Shown: piece after piece, positions 35,750 to 45,225 of the stretch
Position numbering within the stretch: position 1 is the first letter of the stretch
Layout of the letters: each line of letters opens with the position of its first letter
NCBI GenBank assembly: GCA_024509875.1
Contig: JAMPIV010018790.1
Location: forward strand, 1-64,000
Source: Oreohelix idahoensis
Lineage: Eukaryota > Mollusca > Gastropoda > Stylommatophora > Oreohelicidae
Reading direction: 5' to 3'
DNA length: 64,000 nucleotides
Notes under the pieces: generated by a model
Told to the model about the DNA's origin: nothing
The model's input: the letters and a program-made list of their open reading frames with translations, nothing else
The model's database searches: none
Program-made: the position numbers and the translations under genes

Positions 35750-36005
35750 AGGTAAAGGTACAATATAGTCCCACAGCAGATACTGCAGTAGGGTAGTGAA
35801 GTCTTAGAGACTTCTATATACTAGGTCCAGCATCGAGAGGTGGGCTGGCCAGTTCCTTCCTCACTGCCTTTTCCTTCCATAACTCAAGAGCAAAGGCAGG
35901 TACCCATTTACAGCTCGGTAGACTAGAGTCTGTACTTCCCGTGAATTGAACCGGTACCTTTGCCGCGAGAGACCAGAGTTCTAACCATTCTGTCAGTCGG
36001 ACGCC
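35750..36005 (-). mobile_element. tRNA-derived SINE, family copy 1
   Basis: Closely similar in order and content to 40,592-40,837 and 57,630-57,842. Read on the - strand, the head has a tRNA-like segment with a box A-like TGGTTAGA..CTGGT and a box B-like CGGTTCAAT; a shared body (TACTAGGTCCAGCA on +) and a 3' end of TACCTTTACCT follow. Head at right, tail at left. Confidence 0.8.
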
Positions 36006-36178
36006 CTGAAGTGAATACTACTGAGGTAAATTGGAAAGAGCGTGACGAGTGATCAATAAGAAAATGTAAGTGGAGACATTGGACACACACTGAGAAAACA
36101 GAGGTATAACATAATTAATCAAGCATTGAGAGAAAACTCACTGGGAAAAAAAAAAGAAACAGAAAGACCGAAGAATAC

Positions 36179-36192
36179 AAGCAGAAAAGATA
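36179..36192. repeat. Left 14-bp target duplication of the 469-bp repeat array
   Basis: AAGCAGAAAAGATA here is repeated at 39,875-39,888, immediately after the last partial repeat unit. A 14-bp direct repeat bracketing the block is typical of LINE-type target-primed insertion. Confidence 0.85.
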
Positions 36193-36228
36193 ATTAATAT
36201 GAAACAAATATAAAGGTATGTTATCAGG
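36193..36228 (-). repeat. Inverted 36-bp fragment of the repeat unit at the array edge
   Basis: This segment is the exact reverse complement of 36,511-36,546 within the first unit (CCTGATAACATACC... to ATTAAT). It lies between the left target duplication and the first full unit. A 5' inversion with a deletion at the junction is the mark of twin priming during target-primed reverse transcription. Confidence 0.88.
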
Positions 36229-39200
36229 CTATACTGCTTGATAGAAATACAACAGAAGTGATTGCGTCATTAATAGGCTGAACTGCCCATGGAGGACTTC
36301 TGGTGTCGTGTATTGTGGTTCGCACTATTGACCTGCCATTGAAACATCATTTTTTGATGATGCGTAGATGGCAGAGCGGATAGTGTGATTCGCTTGCATG
36401 GCTAGGCGGGGTTGTCGCACGGAAGGTCCAGTGTTCAAATCCTGGGTAAGCCACTCATGTCTGTTGTTTTTCTGTTGTCTGGTGTTCTACTTCTTTATTT
36501 CCTGCGAGTGCCTGATAACATACCTTTATATTTGTTTCATATTAATTTACTCTTTACAGGCCTCAGGTTTCCCTCCCTTATTTGTAATAAATGTTTGTAC
36601 AATACCAAACCTACCCACTATCCTGTTTTCACTGTTCTAGTCTACTATCATTTACTGGACACAGTATTAAGGTCCTAAGGGTCTTGTTGGATTCGGCCTA
36701 TACTGCTTGATAGAAATACAACAGAAGTGATTGCGTCATTAATAGGCTGATCTGCCCATGGAGGACTTCTGGTGTCGTGTATTGTGGTTCGCACTATTGA
36801 CCTGCCATTGAAACATCATTTTTTGATGATGCGTAGATGGCAGAGCGGATAGTGTGATTCGCTTGCATGGCTAGGCGGGGTTGTCGCACGGAAGGTCCAG
36901 TGTTCAAATCCTGGGTAAGCCACTCATGTCTGTTGTTTTTCTGTTGTCTGGTGTTCTACTTCTTTATTTCCTGCGAGTGCCTGATAACATACCTTTATAT
37001 TTGTTTCATATTAATTTACTGTTTACAGGCCTCAGGTTTCCCTCCCTTATTTGTAATAAATGTTTGTACAATACCAAACCTACCCACTATCCTGTTCTCA
37101 CTGTTCTAGTCTACTATCATTTACTGGACACAGTATTAAGGTCCTAAGGGTCTTGTTGGATTCGGCCTATACTGCTTGATAGAAATACAACAGAAGTGAT
37201 TGCGTCATTAATAGGCTGAACTGCCCATGGAGGACTTCTGGTGTCGTGTATTGCGGTTCGCACTATTGACCTGCCATTGAAACATCATTTTTTGATGATG
37301 CGTAGATGGCAGAGCGGATAGTGTGATTCGCTTGCATGGCTAGGCGGGGTTGTCGCACGGAAGGTCCAGTGTTCAAATCCTGGGTAAGCCACTCATGTCT
37401 GTTGTTTTTCTGTTGTCTGGTGTTCTACTTCTTTATTTCCTGCGAGTGCCTGATAACATACCTTTATATTTGTTTCATATTAATTTACTCTTTACAGGCC
37501 TCAGGTTTCCCTCCCTTATTTGTAATAAATGTTTGTACAATACCAAACCTACCCACTATCCTGTTCTCACTGTTCTAGTCTACTATCATTTACTGGACAC
37601 AGTATTAAGGTCCTAAGGGTCTTGTTGGATTCGGCCTATACTGCTTGATAGAAATACAACAGAAGTGATTGCGTCATTAATAGGCTGAACTGCCCATGGA
37701 GGACTTCTGGTGTCGTGTATTGTGGTTCGCACTATTGACCTGCCATTGAAACATCATTTTCTGATGATGCGTAGATGGCAGAGCGGATAGTGTGATTCGC
37801 TTGCATGGCTAGGCGGGGTTGTCGCACGGAAGGTCCAGTGTTCAAATCCTGGGTAAGCCACTCATGTCTGTTGTTTTTCTGTTGTCTGGTGTTCTACTTC
37901 TTTATTTCCTGCGAGTGCCTGATAACATACCTTTATATTTGTTTCATATTAATTTACTGTTTACAGGCCTCAGGTTTCCCTCCATTATTTGTAATAAATG
38001 TTTGTACAATACCAAACCTACCCACTATCCTGTTCTCACTGTTCTAGTCTACTATCATTTACTGGACACAGTATTAAGGTCCTAAGGGTCTTGTTGGATT
38101 CGGCCTATACTGCTTGATAGAAATACAACAGAAGTGATTGCGTCATTAATAGGCTGAACTGCCCATGGAGGACTTCTGGTGTCGTGTATTGTGGTTCGCA
38201 CTATTGACCTGCCATTGAAACATCATTTTTTGATGATGCGTAGATGGCAGAGCGGATAGTGTGATTCGCTTGCATGGCTAGGCGGGGTTGTCGCACGGAA
38301 GGTCCAGTGTTCAAATCCTGGGTAAGCCACTCATGTCTGTTGTTTTTCTGTTGTCTGGTGTTCTACTTCTTTATTTCCTGCGAGTGCCTGATAACATACC
38401 TTTATATTTGTTTCATATTAATTTACTGTTTACAGGCCTCAGGTTTCCCTCCCTTATTTGTAATAAATGTTTGTACAATACCAAACCTACCCACTATCCT
38501 GTTCTCACTGTTCTAGTCTACTATCATTTACTGGACACAGTATTAAGGTCCTAAGGGTCTTGTTGGATTCGGCCTATACTGCTTGATAGAAATACAACAG
38601 AAGTGATTGCGTCATTAATAGGCTGAACTGCCCATGGAGGACTTCTGGTGTCGTGTATTGTGGTTCGCACTATTGACCTGCCATTGAAACATCATTTTTT
38701 GATGATGCGTAGATGGCAGAGCGGATAGTGTGATTCGCTTGCATGGCTAGGCGGGGTTGTCGCACGGAAGGTCCAGTGTTCAAATCCTGGGTAAGCCACT
38801 CATGTCTGTTGTTTTTCTGTTGTCTGGTGTTCTACTTCTTTATTTCCTGCGAGTGCCTGATAACATACCTTTATATTTGTTTCATATTAATTTACTGTTT
38901 ACAGGCCTCAGGTTTCCCTCCCTTATTTGTAATAAATGTTTGTACAATACCAAACCTACCCACTATCCTGTTCTCACTGTTCTAGTCTACTATCATTTAC
39001 TGGACACAGTATTAAGGTCCTAAGGGTCTTGTTGGATTCGGCCTATACTGCTTGATAGAAATACAACAGAAGTGATTGCGTCATTAATAGGCTGAACTGC
39101 CCATGGAGGACTTCTGGTGTCGTGTATTGTGGTTCGCACTATTGACCTGCCATTGAAACATCATTTTTTTGATGATGCGTAGATGGCAGAGCGGATAGTG

Positions 39201-39874
39201 TGATTCGCTTGCATGGCTAGGCGGGGTTGTCGCACGGAAGGTCCAGTGTTCAAATCCTGGGTAAGCCACTCATGTCTGTTGTTTTTCTGTTGTCTGGTGT
39301 TCTACTTCTTTATTTCCTGCGAGTGCCTGATAACATACCTTTATATTTGTTTCATATTAATTTACTGTTTACAGGCCTCAGGTTTCCCTCCCTTATTTGT
39401 AATAAATGTTTGTACAATACCAAACCTACCCACTATCCTGTTCTCACTGTTCTAGTCTACTATCATTTACTGGACACAGTATTAAGGTCCTAAGGGTCTT
39501 GTTGGATTCGGCCTATACTGCTTGATAGAAATACAACAGAAGTGATTGCGTCATTAATAGGCTGAACTGCCCATGGAGGACTTCTGGTGTCGTGTATTGT
39601 GGTTCGCACTATTGACCTGCCATTGAAACATCATTTTTTGATGATGCGTAGATGGCAGAGCGGATAGTGTGATTCGCTTGCATGGCTAGGCGGGGTTGTC
39701 GCACGGAAGGTCCAGTGTTCAAATCCTGGGTAAGCCACTCATGTCTGTTGTTTTTCTGTTGTCTGGTGTTCTACTTCTTTATTTCCTGCGAGTGCCTGAT
39801 AACATACCTTTATATTTGTTTCATATTAATTTACTGTTTACAGGCCTCAGGTTTCCCTCCCTTATTTGTAATAA
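36193..39874 (+). mobile_element. Tandem array of about 7.8 SINE-like 469-bp units
   Basis: Units start CTATACTGCTTG at 36,229, 36,698, 37,167, 37,636, 38,105, 38,574, 39,043 and 39,513; the last stops at TTTGTAATAAA (39,874). Units differ at only a few sites (for example CTCTTTACAGG in units 1 and 3 and CTGTTTACAGG elsewhere). Each holds a tRNA-like Pol III promoter: box A-like TGGCAGAGCGG and box B-like GTTCAAATCCT about 60 bp later. If the monomer is drawn from GATGATGCGTAGATGG, it ends at a T6 run, a Pol III terminator. The predicted 80- and 88-residue frames repeated in each unit are by-products of the repeat, not genes. Confidence 0.9.
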
Positions 39875-39888
39875 AAGCAGAAAAGATA
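39875..39888. repeat. Right 14-bp target duplication of the 469-bp repeat array
   Basis: AAGCAGAAAAGATA, identical to 36,179-36,192. Confidence 0.85.
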
Positions 39889-40225
39889 CTTAGAAGTGTA
39901 CAAATACAAAAATAATACACCTTGAAGAGATTGCAGGGTATGAAGAGCAAAACACAATGAACAAGACGACAATAAGTTTGTTCTCACTGGCCCATGCAGG
40001 CAGCACAGCTAAAGACATTGAAAGACAGGTTAAATTAAGACCCTGCTGTGCTTGAATCTAACCTTTTAACCCCATCATTAACACGTTTGCAAACTCACGC
40101 ATGCGTAAATTCATAACACAGATGTCTGAAACTCAACCAAATTCAGCTCATTCAACACTCAAGCCATGCCTTCATATTCTCATTAATACATATATTTAAT
40201 GCTGCACTAATGTGCTTAGTAGACA
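39889..40225. other. No gene seen
   Basis: Short non-coding stretch between the repeat array and a LINE fragment. Confidence 0.4.
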
Positions 40226-40229
40226 GCGC

Positions 40230-40512
40230 AGATTTCTCTGGCTTCGCCGCACTGAAGATGGTCGCATACCCAAAGGTATTTTCTACGTGCGGTTGGCAGA
40301 TGGCTAACGAATATCCTGGCGACCGCAGCTGAGGTTCAAAGATGTGTGCAAGAGATATGAAGGCAATGGTCATAAATCCAGCAACCGCGGAGGACGAAGC
40401 TCCCTACGGCACTACCTCCGATTGGTCGAAAAGAAGCTCTTACAACAAGCAGAAGCGAAAATAACACGCCGAAAGGAGCTCCAGGCAAAAAAAAAAAAAA
40501 AAAAAAAAAAAA
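40230..40512 (+). pseudogene. Decayed LINE RT C-terminal end with a poly(A) tail
   Basis: The + strand encodes RRTEDGRIPKGIFYVRLADG, a stop, then RPQLRFKDVCKR and, near the end, VEKKLLQQAEAKITRRKE. This is the C-terminal region typical of a common animal LINE lineage (pattern RIPK...GRP.LRFKDVCKRD). It ends in an A run at 40,487-40,512. At least one stop and one frameshift, so inactive. Confidence 0.72.
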
Positions 40513-40591
40513 GCAGCTGAGGTGTATCACCTCAAGCGCCCTTCATCTCCATAGTCACTTTTTGGAGGAGGTTAATATACCATACTAGAAA

Positions 40592-40837
40592 TAGGTAAAG
40601 GTAGTCTCATAGCAGATACCGTCGTACGAGAGTGAGGTGTTAGAGACTTCACCATACTAGGTCCAGCACCGAGAGGTGAGATGGCCAGTTCCCTTCCTCG
40701 CTGCTTTTTTCTTCCCTAACTCAAAGTCAGGTACCCATTTACAGCTGAGTTAACTGGAGCGTGTCAGTACCATGATTCGAACCCTGCACCTTTGTCACGA
40801 GAGACCAGCGGTCTAACCACTCTGTCAGTCGGACGCT
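40592..40837 (-). mobile_element. tRNA-derived SINE, family copy 2
   Basis: The best-preserved family member. Read on the - strand it starts GCGTCCGACTGACAGAGTGG (box A region), continues through a TTAGACCGCTGGTCTC arm-like segment, and has box B GGGTTCGAATC. The body and the 3' end TACCTTTACCT match copies 1 and 3. It abuts the (ACTAT)n tract. Confidence 0.83.
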
Positions 40838-40843
40838 CATAAC

Positions 40844-40967
40844 CATACTATACTATGCTATACTATATTATACTATACTCTACTATACTATATTATACTA
40901 TACTATACTATACTTTACTATACTTTTCTATACTATAGTATACTGTACTGTACTGTAATGTACTATA
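40844..40967 (+). repeat. (ACTAT)n pentanucleotide microsatellite, left of the Penelope palindrome
   Basis: About 25 imperfect units of ACTAT with ACTGT and ATTAT variants. The same pentamer, on the same strand, resumes at about 48,455 on the other side of the palindrome. Confidence 0.9.
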
Positions 40968-41301
40968 CTAGATAGGACACATAAAAACTAAATAAAATAA
41001 AAACTGGGTACTTCCCTGAAGGCAAGAACCGAAATTCTATCAAAATCGCTGTCTGTTGATGACCGCGTGGCTGAACAGAAAGCGACTTCCGCCGCCGGAT
41101 GTACACAATGCATACTAAGAAACTAAAAAACGAAACCGGACAATAAACTACCCAACGTGATAAAAGTGGGGACTGGAAATAGAAGAGGACAGAATGAGTG
41201 GGAGATAAATAAATATGAAGTAAAAAAATGTATATGGCATACAAATAGAAGAATAGGATAAGAGTGGAAAGAGTAAAATAGAGCAAGAGAGGAGAGGGAC
41301 C

Positions 41302-44031
41302 TCAGACAAAGGTGTGAAAAGTGTTGAGACCGGCTGGTTTTAGACACCCCATGCGGTGGATAAGACGGTTCTCAAGCTGTTCTCGGCTGGCAGTGTCAGA
41401 GGAGCAGGATCGGATCGCTGTGACCTGGATGTCGATGGGACCATGGTGGTCAGGACCATTGAAGTGTATAGCAACTGGTGTGGACTTTTGCTGAGCGATG
41501 TCATTTAAGTGCTGGCTGAATCTGTCCCCAAGTCGTTTGCCTGTTTGGCCAATATAGGTTTTGCAGCAACGTTTACATATGATCGTATAAATGACATTGC
41601 GCGATTCACACGTGAAGCTACTAGTGATGGTGTACGTAGCCTTAGGAAAGGACACCTTCTGGGTTGAGATGACATACTTGCACGTGTTGCATCGTGTCCG
41701 ACCACAGGGTAGTGTGCCAAAGTGAGTGGCATTCTCCTTTGGGAGACGGCTGTGAACAAGAAGATCCTTCAAGTTCTTGTCACGTCTATATGCCACCAAA
41801 GGTGCTTCACTGAATACTTTTTGGGTCAGAGGCTCTGCTTGGAGGATAGGGAGGTGGCGGAAAAGGATCTGTTTGACAGTAGTACTGTGAGGGTGATGGG
41901 TCAAGATTAATTTGACTCTATCCGAAGTGGATTTATGGTGAGGTTTGAGGGCCTCCAGACGAGAGATGGGGAGCACACGTTGGAGAGCAGAGGTGAGAAC
42001 ATGTTCTGGATAAAGTCTGTTACGGAAGAAATCCAACATCTCATTTGCTCGTAAGTGGAAGTCATCGTCGTCTTGGCATAAACGGCGGAGGCGGAGAAGT
42101 TGTGAAAAAGGAAGGGAGTCACGACAGGCCCGAGGATGAGAAGAGGTATACAGGAGGTAGCTGTGGGCATCTGTCGGCTTGTAGTATACTGAGGTATTAA
42201 GGCCGGAGGGCGTGATAGAAATAGTAATGTCAAGGAAGTTGACAGATACTGTGGAGACGAGGGAGGTGAACTTGATGGTGGGGTGAAAGTGGTTCACAAA
42301 GTCGATGAAGCGGTGTAAATCAGTCTCAGACATATCTGTGAGACCTATGCCATCATCGATATATCTGCGGTAAAACCCAGGGAAAGGACCGGAGTATTGT
42401 TGCCATATCTGATGCTCCAAGTGGCCCATGAATAGACAGGCATAGCTGGGACCCATCTTCGTTCCCATGGCAACACCACTAATTTGGTCAAAAAACTGAC
42501 CATTGAATTCAAAGGAATTCAGTTGAAGGACCAGTTCAGCAAGACGGAGAAGAGTGACAGTGGATATAGAAGGGCAAGTGCGTTGGTCCAGAAAAAACCG
42601 AAGAGCTCGGAGACCATCAGAGTGGGGAATAGAGGTATACAGAGAGCAGACGTCCAGCAAGAAAAGATGGTAGGAGCGGTCTGCTGGGAGTCGGATAGAG
42701 GAGAAAGTTGTAAGAGCGTGATTGGTGTCTTTGATGAAGGAGGGAAGATTCTCAACGATAGGCTGGAAAATGCTATCGAGGAAGTCAGAAATGTGTTCAG
42801 TAGGACAAGAACAGGCTGAGACAATAGGTCTTCCAGGGTTTTCGATCTTGTGAATTTTGGGGAGCATGTAGAATACAGGCTTGCCCAAAGAGCTGTCATG
42901 AATCCTAAGATGAGATGCTTCGGGAGGAAGATCATTACTAGTGATAAGCTGTTTAATAGTGTTGTGTACAATGCGATTGTTAGAGACAGTCGCATCGCTG
43001 GTCCTGGACCTGTAAAAAGAGCCATTGGTCAACTGGTTTTTACCTTCACTTAGGTACAAGTCCTTCTGCCAGACGACAATGGCTCCTCCCTTGTCGGCCG
43101 GTTTGATGACAATGTCGTCTCTACGGCGAAGAAGGGAGAGAGCACTAGACTCTGCCGAAGTGAGATTGGAATAATGCAATCTACGAGGGCGGAGCTGCTG
43201 AATGTCATGGATGGTGTTCTTGATATACAGGTCCAGGGCATGAGAGGCTCCAGGTTTAGGTGTAAAGGGAGGTTTAGTAGAGTCAGAAAAGCGTGCGAAG
43301 ATGTCGGATTCAGCCTGAGACTGCGGAGTGCTGTCTTTCTCTCTAAAATGGAGCTTCAGCCTCATGCGACGGTGAAACCGATGAACATCCTGGAGGAGAT
43401 TGTATTGGTCTAGGGTCGGACGAAGAGGAACAAATTTTAAGCCCTTACTAAGAACAGAGCGCTCTCCCTCAGAGAGGGGTAGATCTGGGGGGATGCAGAC
43501 TACCTGAGTGCGTGATGGAGTGGAGGATGGAGGGGTAGCTTTGGGGGTAGGGATGAGACGGGATAGTTTAAGGTGTTTAGACGTGGAAAGGAACTCATGC
43601 AGCTGCCGGTTCAGTGTGTGGATAGTGGTGCGTATCATAGAATAGAAAGGGAAGTTGTTGGAGGTGAGACAACGTAAGCGAAGCAGAAGCTGGGTCTGTT
43701 GGGCACTGAGGTCTGATAAAAGGCGGGAGTGACTGGCGGCCACTACGCGCATACGTTGAAAGCCACATCTGGTCTCAATTCGTTGTAGGAGACGTTGTTC
43801 CCTAGGATTGAGTGTACCAGCAGATGGATGAAAATTGGAAGAAAATCCATTAGGAAGAATTTTGTGGTGGAGGCAGGTGTGAATAAAGTGGAGATGAGAG
43901 GTGAATCTAGTTTTCTTGAAAGTAACGAACGCAAAGTCAATAGCGACACGGGATGTATCAGGAGGTAGGGAGCTAAAGCTGGTGGTAACCGACACACGGA
44001 GAGAGTTGATAAAATATTTCAGAGAGGGCAT
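41302..44031 (-). CDS. Penelope-like RT with GIY-YIG endonuclease, left copy (909 aa)
   Basis: Complete frame with no breaks. Residues about 305-570 form the RT: KPADKGGAIVVW near 310, MLPKIHK near 389, FLLDVCSLYTSIP near 457, ISGVAMGTKMGPSYA near 518 and catalytic YIDD at about 557-560. A cysteine motif CGRTRCNTC (776-784) lies between RT and endonuclease. The C-terminal endonuclease has NVIYTIICKRCCKTYIGQTG (about 812-831), the arginine of RLGDRF and a downstream glutamate (REQLENR). This architecture is that of GIY-YIG Penelope-like elements, which copy RNA into DNA at a nicked target. Start chosen as the first ATG with upstream stops in frame. Likely competent, because it matches the right copy residue for residue. 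Confidence 0.93.
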   Translation of the reverse strand: MPSLKYFINSLRVSVTTSFSSLPPDTSRVAIDFAFVTFKKTRFTSHLHFIHTCLHHKILPNGFSSNFHPSAGTLNPREQRLLQRIETRCGFQRMRVVAASHSRLLSDLSAQQTQLLLRLRCLTSNNFPFYSMIRTTIHTLNRQLHEFLSTSKHLKLSRLIPTPKATPPSSTPSRTQVVCIPPDLPLSEGERSVLSKGLKFVPLRPTLDQYNLLQDVHRFHRRMRLKLHFREKDSTPQSQAESDIFARFSDSTKPPFTPKPGASHALDLYIKNTIHDIQQLRPRRLHYSNLTSAESSALSLLRRRDDIVIKPADKGGAIVVWQKDLYLSEGKNQLTNGSFYRSRTSDATVSNNRIVHNTIKQLITSNDLPPEASHLRIHDSSLGKPVFYMLPKIHKIENPGRPIVSACSCPTEHISDFLDSIFQPIVENLPSFIKDTNHALTTFSSIRLPADRSYHLFLLDVCSLYTSIPHSDGLRALRFFLDQRTCPSISTVTLLRLAELVLQLNSFEFNGQFFDQISGVAMGTKMGPSYACLFMGHLEHQIWQQYSGPFPGFYRRYIDDGIGLTDMSETDLHRFIDFVNHFHPTIKFTSLVSTVSVNFLDITISITPSGLNTSVYYKPTDAHSYLLYTSSHPRACRDSLPFSQLLRLRRLCQDDDDFHLRANEMLDFFRNRLYPEHVLTSALQRVLPISRLEALKPHHKSTSDRVKLILTHHPHSTTVKQILFRHLPILQAEPLTQKVFSEAPLVAYRRDKNLKDLLVHSRLPKENATHFGTLPCGRTRCNTCKYVISTQKVSFPKATYTITSSFTCESRNVIYTIICKRCCKTYIGQTGKRLGDRFSQHLNDIAQQKSTPVAIHFNGPDHHGPIDIQVTAIRSCSSDTASREQLENRLIHRMGCLKPAGLNTFHTFV

Positions 44032-44410
44032 GGTGGGGAAAAGTAAAACGTCCAGAAAATAAAAAAACGTAAGATATGAAATAAATAAAATATAAAACGC
44101 TGAAACAATAAATAAATAGGGTAGATAGCGGTAATAGGAGGTATGAAGGAAGAATAGGGAAATACGAAAATAAATAGGTGAATAGGATATAAAATACTGA
44201 GAAAAGGCGATAGGATAGGATCAGGGAGATAAGCAGGATAGGTAGATAGAGATACGAGATAACAGAGACACGGTGCAGTCAAAAAAATATATATATATAA
44301 TCCAGGAAGTTGAGGGGAACTGCGGTAAGACGTGGAATACAATGGCTGGGTTTGAAAAAAAAATCGAAAAAAGGTGATTCGTCTTACGAGGACAAAAGAC
44401 AAAGAAAATA

Positions 44411-44442
44411 GTCTACGTTACGGCCACAAGGCCTTCGTCAGG
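44411..44442 (-). ncRNA. Hammerhead-ribozyme-like motif, left copy
   Basis: On the - strand: CCTGACGA, a GGCC-TTGT-GGCC hairpin that would be stem II, then GTAACG. Penelope-like elements are known to carry small hammerhead ribozymes in their pseudo-LTRs. The CUGANGA core is exact, but the usual GAAA after stem II reads GTAA here. Activity is therefore doubtful. Confidence 0.45.
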
Positions 44443-44462
44443 AAAGGAAAGAAAGTGAAGGC

Positions 44463-44820
44463 TAGATAGGACACATAAAAACTAAATAAAATAAAAACTG
44501 GGTACTTCCCTGAAGGCAAGAACCGAAATTCTATTTAAATCATATTTATTTGATCTCCCGTGGCTGTCCTCTTCGACTTCCGTCCCCACTTTTATGTACA
44601 CAATGCATACTTTACTAAAAAACGAAACCGGAGTTTCTAAAGTATGCATTGTGATAAATCCGGGGCGGAAGTCGCTTTCTGTTCAGCCACGTGGGATGAG
44701 TGGGAGATCAAAGAAATATGATTTTGATAAAATTTCGGTTCTTACTTCAGAAGAATACCCAGTTTTTTTATTTTATTTAGTTTTTATGTGTCCTATCTAG
44801 CCTTCACTTTCTTTCCTTTC
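44463..44820. other. Centre of the Penelope palindrome
   Basis: It contains rearranged pseudo-LTR pieces. CACAATGCATACTTTA and its exact inverse TAAAGTATGCATTGTG flank a 24-base loop around 44,613-44,638. Around this core the two sides are similar but not exact, unlike the long arms. This is the head-to-head junction. Confidence 0.75.
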
Positions 44821-44851
44821 CTGATGAAGGCCTTGTGGCCGTAACGTAGAC
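44820..44851 (+). ncRNA. Hammerhead-ribozyme-like motif, right copy 5' pseudo-LTR
   Basis: CCTGATGA, GGCC-TTGT-GGCC hairpin, then GTAACGTAGAC. Same GTAA variation as the other two copies; the central N of CUGANGA is T here and C in the others. Confidence 0.45.
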
Positions 44852-45225
44852 TATTTTCTTTGTCTTTTGTCCTCGTAAGACGAATCACCTTTTTTCGATT
44901 TTTTTTCAAACCCATCCATTGTATTCCACGTCTTACCGCAGTTCCCCTCAACTTCCTGGATTATATATATATTTTTTGACTGCACCGTGTCTCTGTTATC
45001 TCGTATCTCTATCTACCTATCCTGCTTATCTCCCTGATCCTATCCTATTGCCTTTTCTCAGTATTTTATATCCTATTCACCTATTTATTTTCGTATTTCC
45101 CTATTCTTCCTTCATACCTCCTATTACCGCTATCTACCCTATTTATTTATTGTTTCAGCGTTTTATATTTTATTTATTTCATATCTTACGTTTTTTATTT
45201 TCTGGACGTTTTACTTTTCCCCACC

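Noticed and set aside
36365..36460. A real tRNA gene in the 469-bp unit
   Set aside because: Boxes A and B are present, but acceptor and anticodon stems do not pair well and the segment sits in a repeated SINE-like unit.
36690..37170. Hammerhead ribozyme in the 469-bp unit (TTGATGATG, with CTGATGA in unit 4)
   Set aside because: No GAAA box or stem II follows, and CTGATGA appears in only one unit; the match is chance.
36398..39915. Identical 80- and 88-residue frames in every 469-bp unit
   Set aside because: They recur because the DNA repeats. They overlap each other in two frames, cross the Pol III promoter region and have no codon-level constraint that I can see.
42519..43025. Frames antisense to or overlapping the Penelope RT (also 46,232-46,738)
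   Set aside because: Mirror-image shadows of the 909-residue ORF; they have no independent motifs.
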